Made by a program: the position numbers and the translations under genes. Under the pieces are notes generated by a model. It was given only the letters and a program-made list of their open reading frames with translations. It searched no databases and had not been told where the DNA came from. Shown here one piece after another: positions 12,601 to 21,511 of a stretch of 64,000 nt of DNA. Source of the DNA: Lathyrus oleraceus (lineage: Eukaryota > Streptophyta > Magnoliopsida > Fabales > Fabaceae); the NCBI RefSeq assembly GCF_024323335.1, contig NC_066585.1, forward strand, positions 536,618,769-536,682,768, written 5' to 3'. Within the stretch, counting starts at the first letter, position 1. Each line of letters opens with the position of its first letter.

Positions 12601-13807
12601 GGGCCCAATCTAATGTAAATACATAACTATCTAGAAATACTAAAAGAATGTTAATAAAAAAACAAACAAATAAACCTGGGATGTTGTGATGTTGTGCACA
12701 ATCATGTCTGGAGATGTTGGTTTAGATGTGGTCACGCTTCAATTGGTCAGACTGAATAAATGTAGGCTATGTGTTACTGCTAATGTAATATGATGTATTA
12801 TGAATTAATGCTTGATTGTTTTGAATGGTCAATATGTGTTATGGATGAAATTTAATGCCGGTGCAGGATATATGCTTGCAATGTTATGATAATGGTTGTT
12901 TTAAATGATTGTTAGGAATGCGGTTTGTTGGCGATTGCGAAGGGTTGGCGATTTGTTCGGTTCTGAACCTGTCATGGTTAACTTAGGTTCACAGTTTGAA
13001 AACTGAGCTAGTGTAGAATATGTTGTTAATGTGATGGGTTAGAATTGGAATGACATGTGAACATTGCTTTGTTATTTCCATCTTTTGCAGGGTGCAGAAT
13101 GTGATGCTGGTGTGCTTGCAGCGGCGATAGCTTTTGTTTTTGCATTTTGGCAGCAGCTTTTCTGCTATGATACTGCTTGCGTGTACCTACAAGCAGTTCC
13201 TCCCATTGCCTTCTCATTTTTTGTCATACTTGGACGTGAGCAGAGCTGCTGTTGGTAAGATGCATGTGGATTGTTGCAGGTTGCAGCTTGCAGCTTGCGA
13301 GTTGTTGGCCCATGGTGAGATACCTTCAACAGTTAGCTTTTCTCAATGTCAGGTATCAAATCCCAATGGTGTCTAGTAGGACTCGGTTCAGCATTAGTCA
13401 ATCTTTGCAGTGAAAATCTAGGAGTTACAGTTACACGGCCAACTCTGATGGAAGCTATTTTTCATAATTCTCTAACACTTCTAGCTTGATTAGACATAAA
13501 GGGATCTCAGAGGGAGAAACCGCATAAGTGAGTTAGTGATACTTAATTTATTTAGAACATGAGATTAGGATAGGGGCCTTGGAAACCATTGTTAGTTTGG
13601 ACTTCATTATATGTTTTTTGTGTGGATTTTTTACAGGTTGACATCAAATCAACTCTTTTGTTATGGAACTGCTTGGTGGTCCTGTTCTGTTATGAATTTG
13701 TTCAATTTCAATTCGGCTTCGTATTATGCTGTCAAAATTAAATTGATTTTGGTCTGCATTGTATCCATTTGCAGTTTATGAATAGGTTCTCCTCTGGTGG
13801 CCGGTTC
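12601..13807. other. Unassigned non-coding stretch left of the young copia element
   Basis: No convincing gene. It is continuous with 18409-19830 across the copia insertion (a GGTTC target copy on each side), so both are one pre-existing repeat-like sequence. It is possibly the 5' continuation of the antisense LTR ending at 11259. Short frames around 13026-13376 contain tryptophan/cysteine-rich translations with no recognisable family. Confidence 0.3.
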
Positions 13808-13812
13808 GGTTC

Positions 13813-14009
13813 TAATAAGTAGTTAGTAATTATTTTCCTACTTTCATGCCAGTAACGTTAGTGGAATAGTGGAATAGTGGAATAGGCTTGATTGTTAGTT
13901 CCACTCCTTATTATTAGCATTCAGTTTCTCAATTCTTTGCTGTATATATTCGTCTAATTGTTTACCACATTGATCAACATATATTATCAATTCAGTTATC
14001 TTCTCTACA
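13813..14009 (+). repeat. 5' LTR of the intact copia element
   Basis: 197 bp, TAATAAGTAG...TCTCTACA. It contains a 10-bp unit GTGGAATAGT repeated in tandem around 13861-13882 and a TATATAT box at 13942-13948. Confidence 0.95.
13942..13948 (+). promoter_or_regulatory. TATA box in the 5' LTR of the intact copia
   Basis: TATATAT within CTGTATATATTCG, 61 bp before the LTR end. The same box is repeated in the 3' LTR. This fits a compact U3 with R/U5 in the last ~50 bp. Confidence 0.55.
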
Positions 14010-14022
14010 TGGTATCCAGAGC
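14010..14022 (+). other. Primer-binding site of the intact copia (Met-tRNA type)
   Basis: TGGTATCCAGAGC begins at the first base after the LTR. It resembles TGGTATCAGAGC with one extra C. The variant is typical of several plant copia lineages; tRNA identity is inferred. Confidence 0.8.
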
Positions 14023-14060
14023 TTCAGGTTGAAATTTTTTTTCCAACCACCTTCACTCCC

Positions 14061-17000
14061 ATGGCTGGCAATAGTCCCAACCTACTGGCCCTAACCAATT
14101 CATTATCATCCCAGATCAATTTTCAACTTCCTCCAATCAAAATCACTCTTGACAATGAAAATCACTGCCTTTGGAGCACCACTGTCATCTCTGCTCTCGA
14201 AACCTTTGATCTTGAGCCTCATTTGCTGGCCCCAAATCCACCGCCACAGACTCGCTCCATTGCTGCTGAAGATGGAACAATCACCCAAGAACCCAACCCT
14301 GACTATCTCGCCTGGAAGCGTCGCGATAGGTTGGTTCTGCTGTGGCTCAAATCAACTCTCTCTGAGAGAACTCTCGCCATCTTTGCTCGTAGCACCACCT
14401 CCCACATGGCCTGGACAGCACTCGAGAAAACTTTCCAGGCGCAGACTCGTGCTCGGCGGATGTCCCTGAAATTGCAGTTACAATCTCTACCTAAGGGGTC
14501 TCTCTCTATCATGGATTACATCGAGCGAAAACGCTCTATTGCTGACTCCCTCGCTGCAAACCTGCACCCTGTTTCTGATGAGGACCTAATTGGTCACATC
14601 CTCTCTGGGCTAGATAGCTCTTACGGCGCCTTCGCCACTGCATTCATGATCCACAGTGATGATGCTTCTGTTGACGACCTGGTGGGCAAATTGCTTCAGG
14701 AGGAAGCACGACTCGCTCAAGAACTGACTCGCCAATCCACCATCGCTCCCTTGGCTCCTTCATCTCCAGCACCAATTCTTTCTGTCCACGTCGCCGGTCG
14801 GCAATCTGGCCGGTCATATAATACCAACAATTCTGGTGGCGCCTACTCTCGCGGGGATTCCAGGAGCGACTCCCGAGGTGACGTTCGTGCAACAAACGGT
14901 GGTGAGTTCCGCCGTCGCCGTCCACAGTGCCAATTATGTGGGCGTCCAGGTCACGAGGCTGTGGATTGTTGGCAACGTAATAATCAGATTGATTTTCCCT
15001 CACGCAAGCCCAACCCGCGCAGTACATCAAAGCAGGCTCATTATGCTTCTCAGGCTACGTCTTCAAGTGCCATCGATCCTTCTTGGTATTTCGACACCGG
15101 TGCCACTGATCATGCTTCTCCAGATTTTCAGAAGCTGACCATCTCTGATGACTACAAAGGCAATGACAAACTGCAAGTGGGCAATGGTAACCTTTTATCT
15201 ATTTCTCACATTGGCAATTCTACTTTACATAATTTGCGCTTGCCTAATGTTCTCATTGTTCCTAAACTCACAAAAAGCCTTCTCAGTGTATCCAAATTTA
15301 CACAGGATAATAAGGTTTATATAGAGTTTTGGCCTCATCATTGCCTTGTCAAAACCTTTCAGGGTCAAACCATCCTCCGCGGGGGCATTAACAACGGCCT
15401 CTACTGCATTAACACTATCCAGAATAAAACTCGACCAACCATGGCTCTCACCGGCGTCCGTACATCTGTCCACGGCTGGCACCAGCGGCTTGCTCATCCT
15501 CATGAACCTCTATTGCGTCGTCTTATTTCCTCTTTTAATTTACCAGTTTCTTCAAATAAATTTCCCAATGTATGTGACTCTTGTCAACTTGGAAAGAGCC
15601 ATCGATTTCCTTTAGGATCATCGCATATTGCATCGTCTACTCCTTTTGAACTGATTTACTCTGATGTATGGGGTCCATCTCCCAAATTTTCAATTAATGG
15701 CAATCGGTATTTCGTTTTGTTTATTGATGATTGCACCAAATATGTGTGGATTTATTTTCTATCGCACAAATCACAAGTTTTCACTACTTTTGTGCAATTT
15801 CGTACTATGATTGAAACACAATTCAATGCAAAAATCAAACATCTTCAATCCGATTGGGGGGGTGAATTTCGCAATGTCTCTAATTTTTTAAAACAACACG
15901 GTATTTCTCACCGTATTTCATGTCCATACACACAAGAGCAAAACGGGGCGGTCGAACGCCGAAATCGTATTATCATTGAAAAAGGCCTCACTCTTTTGGC
16001 TCAATCATCTTTACCTCACGATTTTTGGGAACATGCTTTCAAAACTGCAACTTATCTCCACAATAGAACCATTACCCCCACCTTACACTACCATTCTCCA
16101 TATCAAAAATTATATCACAAAGATCCAAATTATGGTTTTCTCAAAACTTTTGGATGTCTTTGCTATCCTTTTCTTCGTCCGTATAACAACCACAAAATTG
16201 ATTTTCGCTCTCTTCCATGTGTGTTTCTTGGTTACAGTACTTCTCACAAAGGATATCTCTGTTTTCATAAACCTACTGAGCGTATATATGTTGCAAGGCA
16301 TGTTGTTTTTAATGAGAGTATATTCCCATATTTTGTTTCTTCAAATAATTCGACGCCTAACTTATCTACTCCTGCTTCTACAGAATTAAATTCCAATTTA
16401 TTAGAGCAAGCTGTTGGACTGCCCACACCTTCAGCCACGTTCCAAACTGAACCTGCAATTCAGCCTACAATTCAGCCCTCACCCACAATTCCTCCCACTT
16501 CTCATTCATTGCCTAATTTCTCTCCTCCGCCGGCCCCACAACAACAACAACAACTTTTTCCTTCACACTACAGACCCGCCCAATCTTCCACTCACCCTAT
16601 GACCACACGAGCCCAAACCGGCTCTCTCAAACCGAAAATCCTAGCTACCACTCTAAAACCTGAACCTGATCCTCGAACATACAAACAAGCCCTCAAACAT
16701 AAACATTGGCAAGATGCCATGACTGTAGAGTATAATGCCCTTGTGAAAAATGGTACTTGGTCTCTTGTTCCTTGTCCTACTAATGTCAATGTTGTAGGTT
16801 GTAAATGGATTTACAGGACAAAACGCAAATCTGACGGGAGTATTGAGCGTCACAAGGCTCGTTTGGTGGCACAAGGTTTTAGTCAGCAAGCAGGTAAAGA
16901 CTTCTTTGAGACGTTCAGCCCAGTGGTTAAGCCAACAACTATTCGCCTTGTCTTGTCCATTGCCTTATCCAACCAATGGTGTCTTCGGCAATTAGATATC

Positions 17001-18209
17001 AACAATGCATTCTTGAATGGTGAGCTCTCTGAGGTTGTCTATATGCGTCAACCAAAGGGTTTTGAGGATTCTCATCATCCTGATCATGTCTGTCAATTGC
17101 GGAAGGCTCTTTACGGGCTCAAACAAGCACCAAGAGCTTGGTTTACCAAGCTTAAGCATTACCTTGTCACACAGGGCTTTCGGGCTTGTCAATCAGACAC
17201 GTCCTTGTTTGTTCATCATTCTGCTGCTGCTACCATCTACATCCTTGTATATGTAGACGATCTGATCATTACCGGCACGGATTCAGGTTTGATTAATAAC
17301 TTCATAATTAATCTTAACAAGGTGTTTGCTTTAAAGGATCAGGGAGAATTACATTATTTCCTCGGTCTTCAAATCACACGCACCAGTTCAGGGGTTCAAC
17401 TCACTCAAGAAGGTTATGTTAGAGATATTCTGGAGTCCACAAACATGTCTGCTGCTGCTCCTATAACAACACCTGCTGACCCACAACATCGTCTAGTCCG
17501 AGCAGGTGAACCATTCGATGATCCAGCCTTATACAGACGCACAGTCGGTTCTCTCCAGTACGCCACAATCACCCGACCTGATATTACGTATGCGGTAAAT
17601 CGCGTTTGTCAATTTATGCATTCCCCGACACTTGATCACTGGCGTGCTGTCAAAAGAATACTTCGTTATCTTGCTGGTACTCTGTCACATTCTCTCCACT
17701 TCAGTCCAACTCAAGCAACTTCCTTTTTAGCATATTCCGACGCGGGTTGGATCTCGGATTCGGACGACAGCCGCTCTCAGTTTGGTTATGCAATCTTCCA
17801 TGGATCTAATCTCATCAGCTGGACTTCCCGCAAACAGAAGGTTGTTGCTCGCTCAAGCACTGAGGCGGAATATCGATCCCTGGCATACACCGCCGCCGAA
17901 CTGCTTTGGCTCAATATTCTTGCTTCTGAGCTTCATGTGCCTATTACTGGTTCTCCGTTGCTTCTCTGCGACAATGTTGGTGCCATTTTCTTGTCCAAGA
18001 ACCCGGTTATCAGCACACGGTCCAAGCATATTGCGCTCGATTTTCACTTTCTTCGTGACCAGGTTGATTCCGGTACTCTCAAAATTGGCCACGTCTCATC
18101 CGTTGATCAGCTGGCCGATATCTTTACCAAGCCACTTTCCAAAGATAGAGTTTCTTTTCTTCGTTCCAAGCTTCGAGTTCTTCCGAATCATCAGCTTGCT
18201 GGGGGGTAA
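14061..18209 (+). CDS. gag-pol: Copia gag-pol polyprotein, full length, 1382 aa
   Basis: One ORF carries every domain in copia order. Residues ~25-240 are gag, and C290-X2-C-X4-H-X4-C303 is the zinc knuckle. The aspartic protease has DTGAT at ~345. The integrase has an H-H and CDSCQLGK zinc domain (~474-515) and acidic catalytic residues near D535, D598 and E632. A glutamine/proline-rich spacer (~770-840) precedes the reverse transcriptase, with YVDD at 1064-1067. Ribonuclease H has SDAGW and STEAEY, and the frame ends after the tail word DIFTKPLSKDR. The product makes and inserts cDNA copies of the element: gag forms particles, and protease frees the enzymes. The ATG at 14061 follows the primer site by 38 bp and is the first in frame. 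The stop codon TAA is the first three bases of the 3' LTR, so there is no 3' untranslated spacer. I see no stop or shift, so the product could be functional. Confidence 0.97.
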   Translation: MAGNSPNLLALTNSLSSQINFQLPPIKITLDNENHCLWSTTVISALETFDLEPHLLAPNPPPQTRSIAAEDGTITQEPNPDYLAWKRRDRLVLLWLKSTLSERTLAIFARSTTSHMAWTALEKTFQAQTRARRMSLKLQLQSLPKGSLSIMDYIERKRSIADSLAANLHPVSDEDLIGHILSGLDSSYGAFATAFMIHSDDASVDDLVGKLLQEEARLAQELTRQSTIAPLAPSSPAPILSVHVAGRQSGRSYNTNNSGGAYSRGDSRSDSRGDVRATNGGEFRRRRPQCQLCGRPGHEAVDCWQRNNQIDFPSRKPNPRSTSKQAHYASQATSSSAIDPSWYFDTGATDHASPDFQKLTISDDYKGNDKLQVGNGNLLSISHIGNSTLHNLRLPNVLIVPKLTKSLLSVSKFTQDNKVYIEFWPHHCLVKTFQGQTILRGGINNGLYCINTIQNKTRPTMALTGVRTSVHGWHQRLAHPHEPLLRRLISSFNLPVSSNKFPNVCDSCQLGKSHRFPLGSSHIASSTPFELIYSDVWGPSPKFSINGNRYFVLFIDDCTKYVWIYFLSHKSQVFTTFVQFRTMIETQFNAKIKHLQSDWGGEFRNVSNFLKQHGISHRISCPYTQEQNGAVERRNRIIIEKGLTLLAQSSLPHDFWEHAFKTATYLHNRTITPTLHYHSPYQKLYHKDPNYGFLKTFGCLCYPFLRPYNNHKIDFRSLPCVFLGYSTSHKGYLCFHKPTERIYVARHVVFNESIFPYFVSSNNSTPNLSTPASTELNSNLLEQAVGLPTPSATFQTEPAIQPTIQPSPTIPPTSHSLPNFSPPPAPQQQQQLFPSHYRPAQSSTHPMTTRAQTGSLKPKILATTLKPEPDPRTYKQALKHKHWQDAMTVEYNALVKNGTWSLVPCPTNVNVVGCKWIYRTKRKSDGSIERHKARLVAQGFSQQAGKDFFETFSPVVKPTTIRLVLSIALSNQWCLRQLDINNAFLNGELSEVVYMRQPKGFEDSHHPDHVCQLRKALYGLKQAPRAWFTKLKHYLVTQGFRACQSDTSLFVHHSAAATIYILVYVDDLIITGTDSGLINNFIINLNKVFALKDQGELHYFLGLQITRTSSGVQLTQEGYVRDILESTNMSAAAPITTPADPQHRLVRAGEPFDDPALYRRTVGSLQYATITRPDITYAVNRVCQFMHSPTLDHWRAVKRILRYLAGTLSHSLHFSPTQATSFLAYSDAGWISDSDDSRSQFGYAIFHGSNLISWTSRKQKVVARSSTEAEYRSLAYTAAELLWLNILASELHVPITGSPLLLCDNVGAIFLSKNPVISTRSKHIALDFHFLRDQVDSGTLKIGHVSSVDQLADIFTKPLSKDRVSFLRSKLRVLPNHQLAGG
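18201..18206 (+). other. Polypurine tract of the intact copia
   Basis: A run of six G immediately before the 3' LTR is the expected plus-strand primer. It also codes for the last glycines of the polyprotein. Confidence 0.7.
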
Positions 18210-18403
18210 TAAGTAGTTAGTAATTATTTTCCTACTTTCATGCCAGTAACGTTAGTGGAATAGTGGAATAGTGGAATAGGCTTGATTGTTAGTTCCACTC
18301 CTTATTATTAGCATTCAGTTTCTCAATTCTTTGCTGTATATATTCGTCTAATTGTTTACCACATTGATCAACATATATTATCAATTCAGTTATCTTCTCT
18401 ACA
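18207..18403 (+). repeat. 3' LTR of the intact copia element
   Basis: 197 bp. I read it as identical to 13813-14009. GGTTC follows at 18404-18408. Confidence 0.95.
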
Positions 18404-18408
18404 GGTTC

Positions 18409-19830
18409 CAAGTTCAGGCTGGTATCGTGTTGTCGTGCCACAGTTGAGCTGCTGCAGAATGGCTAACATTGGCTTGCGTGTACCGTGACCTGGTATGCTC
18501 ATGGTAATCTGTTATTGGAGTTTGGTTCAATCAGGTTTTGTTAGTTGGGAATGGATTTTGGTTGTACCGAAATGATGTATTCGGCTTATGAACAATGTAT
18601 TCGGCTTATGAACAATGTATTTGGTGATGTCACCTTGAAACTTTGGATTGGAAACAATAGTGGTTGTATAATGGTATTGTGTAGATTGGAATGTACTGTA
18701 ATGTTTTATGTATGTTTTATGGTTTGAATGTGTAATTTGACTTGGTTTAATGGTTGAATTGGAATGGAATAGTTAAATGAACAAGTTAAAATTGAATTGA
18801 TTTTTGTATTTTGTTGTGATAGTGTAATGAAATTGGTTTGTAGAATTGGATGTAACCTTTGGAATTTGAAAGATTGAAATGTAATTTGGAAGTGAGATTT
18901 AATTTTGAATGATTCACGTTATTAAAATGGTGATGGTCTTAACACGATTAAAAATGAACATGAATGAAATTTGACAAAATGGTTATGTGATTATGAACAA
19001 AGATGAGGATAACTTGGTTAAAACGGACTTAGGCAATTTGATGGGCATTGGGACCAAGGTCAAGGTAATTGAGGGATGGTAGTATGGTACATTGACTTTG
19101 GTCAACTGATTGACCAAAAAGTCAATAGTTGACAAAAAGTCAACTTAAGCAAAAAAATGTGTATTTTCTTATGGACAATTGGATATGGACCACAATATCT
19201 TGACCCAAATGACTCAGGCTTATGGACAATTGAACATGGACCATAATATCTTGAACCAAATAACTCAGGTCCTACTATGAATCAACCTAGATGGACATCA
19301 ATCAAACAAGAGGTCTTGAACATGCAGAGCCTTGAATGAACTTTTAATCAAGCAATTAGGACTATGAATCTTGACCAAGCAAACGAATCATCCATATTAG
19401 GCCAGATGAATAAGATAAGTCCTCAAACTTGAACGCACACACAAATGGATGATAATGCCATAACCATAATTAGGGGTTCCCACTCCCTCAAAGAAAACCA
19501 CCTTATTCATAACCTTCCGAAATCAATGCTTAGGGCTTTGATGAATCCTGAATCCAAGGTCAACCAAGCAAAGCACTTGAACACCAATTATCCCTGATTA
19601 GGGTTTTAAGCCAATCACAAAGCCCTTCAAATATGTATCAAGTCGTGGGCCCACCATTAGGGTTTAGCAGATCTCCTCCTTTCTTCCCCAACTAGGGTTG
19701 AGCCTTCGAGATGTTTGATCTCTCTCCAGCCGTTGTTTTATCCCCTGTGAAGATTGACTAGGAATTGTATCGATAATTCAAATCAGCGACATTTTGTATC
19801 CTTTGTGATTGTTTTGTCAGCATAATCATC
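18409..19830. other. Unassigned non-coding stretch right of the copia element
   Basis: Continuation of 12601-13807 after removal of the copia insertion. It holds a 24-bp tandem duplication near 18579-18625 (AATGTATTCGGCTTATGAAC) and a ~54-bp tandem duplication near 19171-19270 (TTATGGACAATTG...ACTCAGG). It also has several GTCAAC-rich words around 19098-19145. No gene is recognised. Confidence 0.35.
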
Positions 19831-19875
19831 ATATATACATATACATATACATATACATATACGTATACATATACA
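19831..19875. repeat. Microsatellite, (ATACAT)n
   Basis: About seven consecutive ATACAT/ATACGT hexamers, with one G substitution. Simple-sequence repeat. Confidence 0.9.
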
Positions 19876-20312
19876 TTCGTATAATTCCATTTATTGCATA
19901 ATTGCATTTTCATGATTTTAATCCTCTGCTATGATGATACTGTATCCCCATACATGTTTGGTGTGTCTGTCCTCCTTCAACTATAGAGTGTCAGCCCCCT
20001 AAGCAGAAGAAATTTAACCTTTCTCCCTTCCCCACTGAGTTATTTCCTCGTGGATGATTATTATTTCAGTTTCCTTCCTAGTTGATTATCTGGATGGAAC
20101 CACTACCCCTGAGCTATATCCTCATTGGGTTGAGTCTTGATTGACCATTTATTTCTAGATCTTACCTAGATAGATGTCCTTGGTTCCCTAAGAGTTTATT
20201 ACCCAGTAACTGGTAGTATTCTTAGTTTGCAGTTTGTTACTTCTTGCCCAATACCCGGTAAAAGTAACCCCTTGTTCCCAACGGGTCCGCTTTCGCGTTT
20301 CCCCAGAAAGTA

Positions 20313-20976
20313 TATCCTTGATATGTTCATCCTAACGGATGGCAGATATTTTCTTCCTCTGCTTTGAGTTTATCCTTGATATGTTCATCATAATCGGTGA
20401 TGGATATTCTCTTTCTGGTATTCTACCCAGTAAAAAGATAGTTGTAATCCCTATTTTGTTCCCCAGAGAGTTAATCCTTGATATGTTCATCCTAACCGAT
20501 GACTGGTTTCCTTCTCTTTGCGGTCTTCTGCCCAATAACCGGTAGTTGTAAATCCTTCTTTTCTCTCCTTTGCAGACTTTATCCTTGATATGTTCATCCT
20601 AACCGGTGACGGATATTATTTTTCTGGTATTCTATCCAGTATTCGATAGATGTAATTCATATTTTTTTGTTCAGGCGGTTTATCCTTGATATGTTCATCT
20701 TAACCGATGACGGGTATCCTCCTTAACATCCCCAGGCAAGCTATCCTTGATATGTTCATCTTAACCGATGACGAATTTTCTTTCCTTTGAGTCTATCCTT
20801 GATATGTTCACTTTAATTGGTGACGAATATTCTCTCCTTTTGGTCTGCTGCCCAATAACCGGTAGTTGTAAATCCTATTTTTCGGCTTTTCTCCAGCAAA
20901 TTTATTCTTACCCAGTAACCGGTAATAAACACACCTCCTGGCGGCCCTCGGCAAGTCATCCTTGATATGTTTACCC
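20313..20976 (+). repeat. Dispersed-tandem array, eight copies of a 19-bp core
   Basis: The copies begin at 20313, 20372, 20474, 20581, 20682, 20743, 20794 and 20958; spacings range from 51 to 164 bp. Flanks of the core (C/T-rich lead, TAACCGGTGACGGATATTCTC-type tail, here abbreviated) are partly conserved, so whole units, not just cores, were duplicated. Confidence 0.85.
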
Positions 20977-21498
20977 TAAGTGGTAATGGATGTCCTCCCT
21001 GTCAGATTTTGTTATCCCCGTACCCAGTAACCGGTAGTGGATAATATATTTCTGCTCCTCCTGTGTTGAAGATCTTTTCTTCCCCAGTCGAGTTTGAGTG
21101 TGTATTTCCTTAGTGAAACCGTTTCCCCTACAGATGTTCCTTTTGTCCCCTTGCTGGATCTTTCCATTGATTTATCTTCATGGAAATCCCTTGTGTCCCC
21201 CAGCAGTTTTTAAGTCGTAGCCTGGCCTACGCACAACCTTTTTTATCCCCTCAGAGTCTATGTCTCCCCAGTGAGTTTTCCTTACGGAATGCATTACGCT
21301 CTTGCGGACCTTCGGTCTCTCCGGATCTTTTCCTTTGCGGCAACATTTCCCCATGAAGATTAATTTTTAACATCTCTATTATATGCATCATGAGGTCTCT
21401 TATGGACCAAAATTTGTTTATATATGTTAATATTTAAGCCTATTCTACCGAGTCGATACAAAGATTTTAACCTTCACCTCCTCAGTTAGAACATCCTT

Positions 21499-21511
21499 AA
21501 ATAGGGGCAGC
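21499..21511 (+). other. Polypurine tract of the Ogre-like element
   Basis: AAATAGGGGCAGC directly precedes TGTAAGACCCC, the LTR start. This purine-rich word in this position is what marks the following LTR as a 3' LTR and not a solo one. Confidence 0.75.

Larger units (their letters stand above)
13813..18403 (+). mobile_element. Complete Ty1/copia retrotransposon (Ale/Retrofit-like), apparently intact
   Basis: All parts are present: a 197-bp LTR at each end, GGTTC target duplications (13808-13812 and 18404-18408), a primer-binding site, one uninterrupted polyprotein ORF, and a G-run before the 3' LTR. The LTRs begin TAATAAGTAG and end TCTCTACA. I find no difference between them on reading, which implies very recent insertion. 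Total length is 4591 bp. Lineage is inferred from the short LTR and integrase/protease wording (for example LLSVSKFTQDN, SDWGGEFR). Confidence 0.95.
19900..21511 (+). mobile_element. Ogre-like element, 3' untranslated region with tandem modules
   Basis: A non-coding region leading straight into a polypurine tract and a 3' LTR. It carries a recurring 19-bp core ATCCTTGATATGTTCATCC. Eight copies begin at 20313, 20372, 20474, 20581, 20682, 20743, 20794 and 20958, each followed by TAACCGRTGACG-like words. A second module, CCCARTAACCGGTAG, recurs near 20200, 20530, 20850, 20908 and 21020. Ogre elements are known for long 3' regions with tandem repeats. The upstream pol of this element is not in the window. 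The left limit is approximate. Confidence 0.65.

Noticed and set aside
13026..13376. Overlapping small frames before the copia insertion as a host exon
   Set aside because: No conserved motif, no convincing splice context, and the sequence is continuous with repeat-like DNA at 18409 onward.
20313..20976. CRISPR-like spaced repeats
   Set aside because: Spacing is irregular, the spacers resemble one another, and the context is a plant retrotransposon 3' region.
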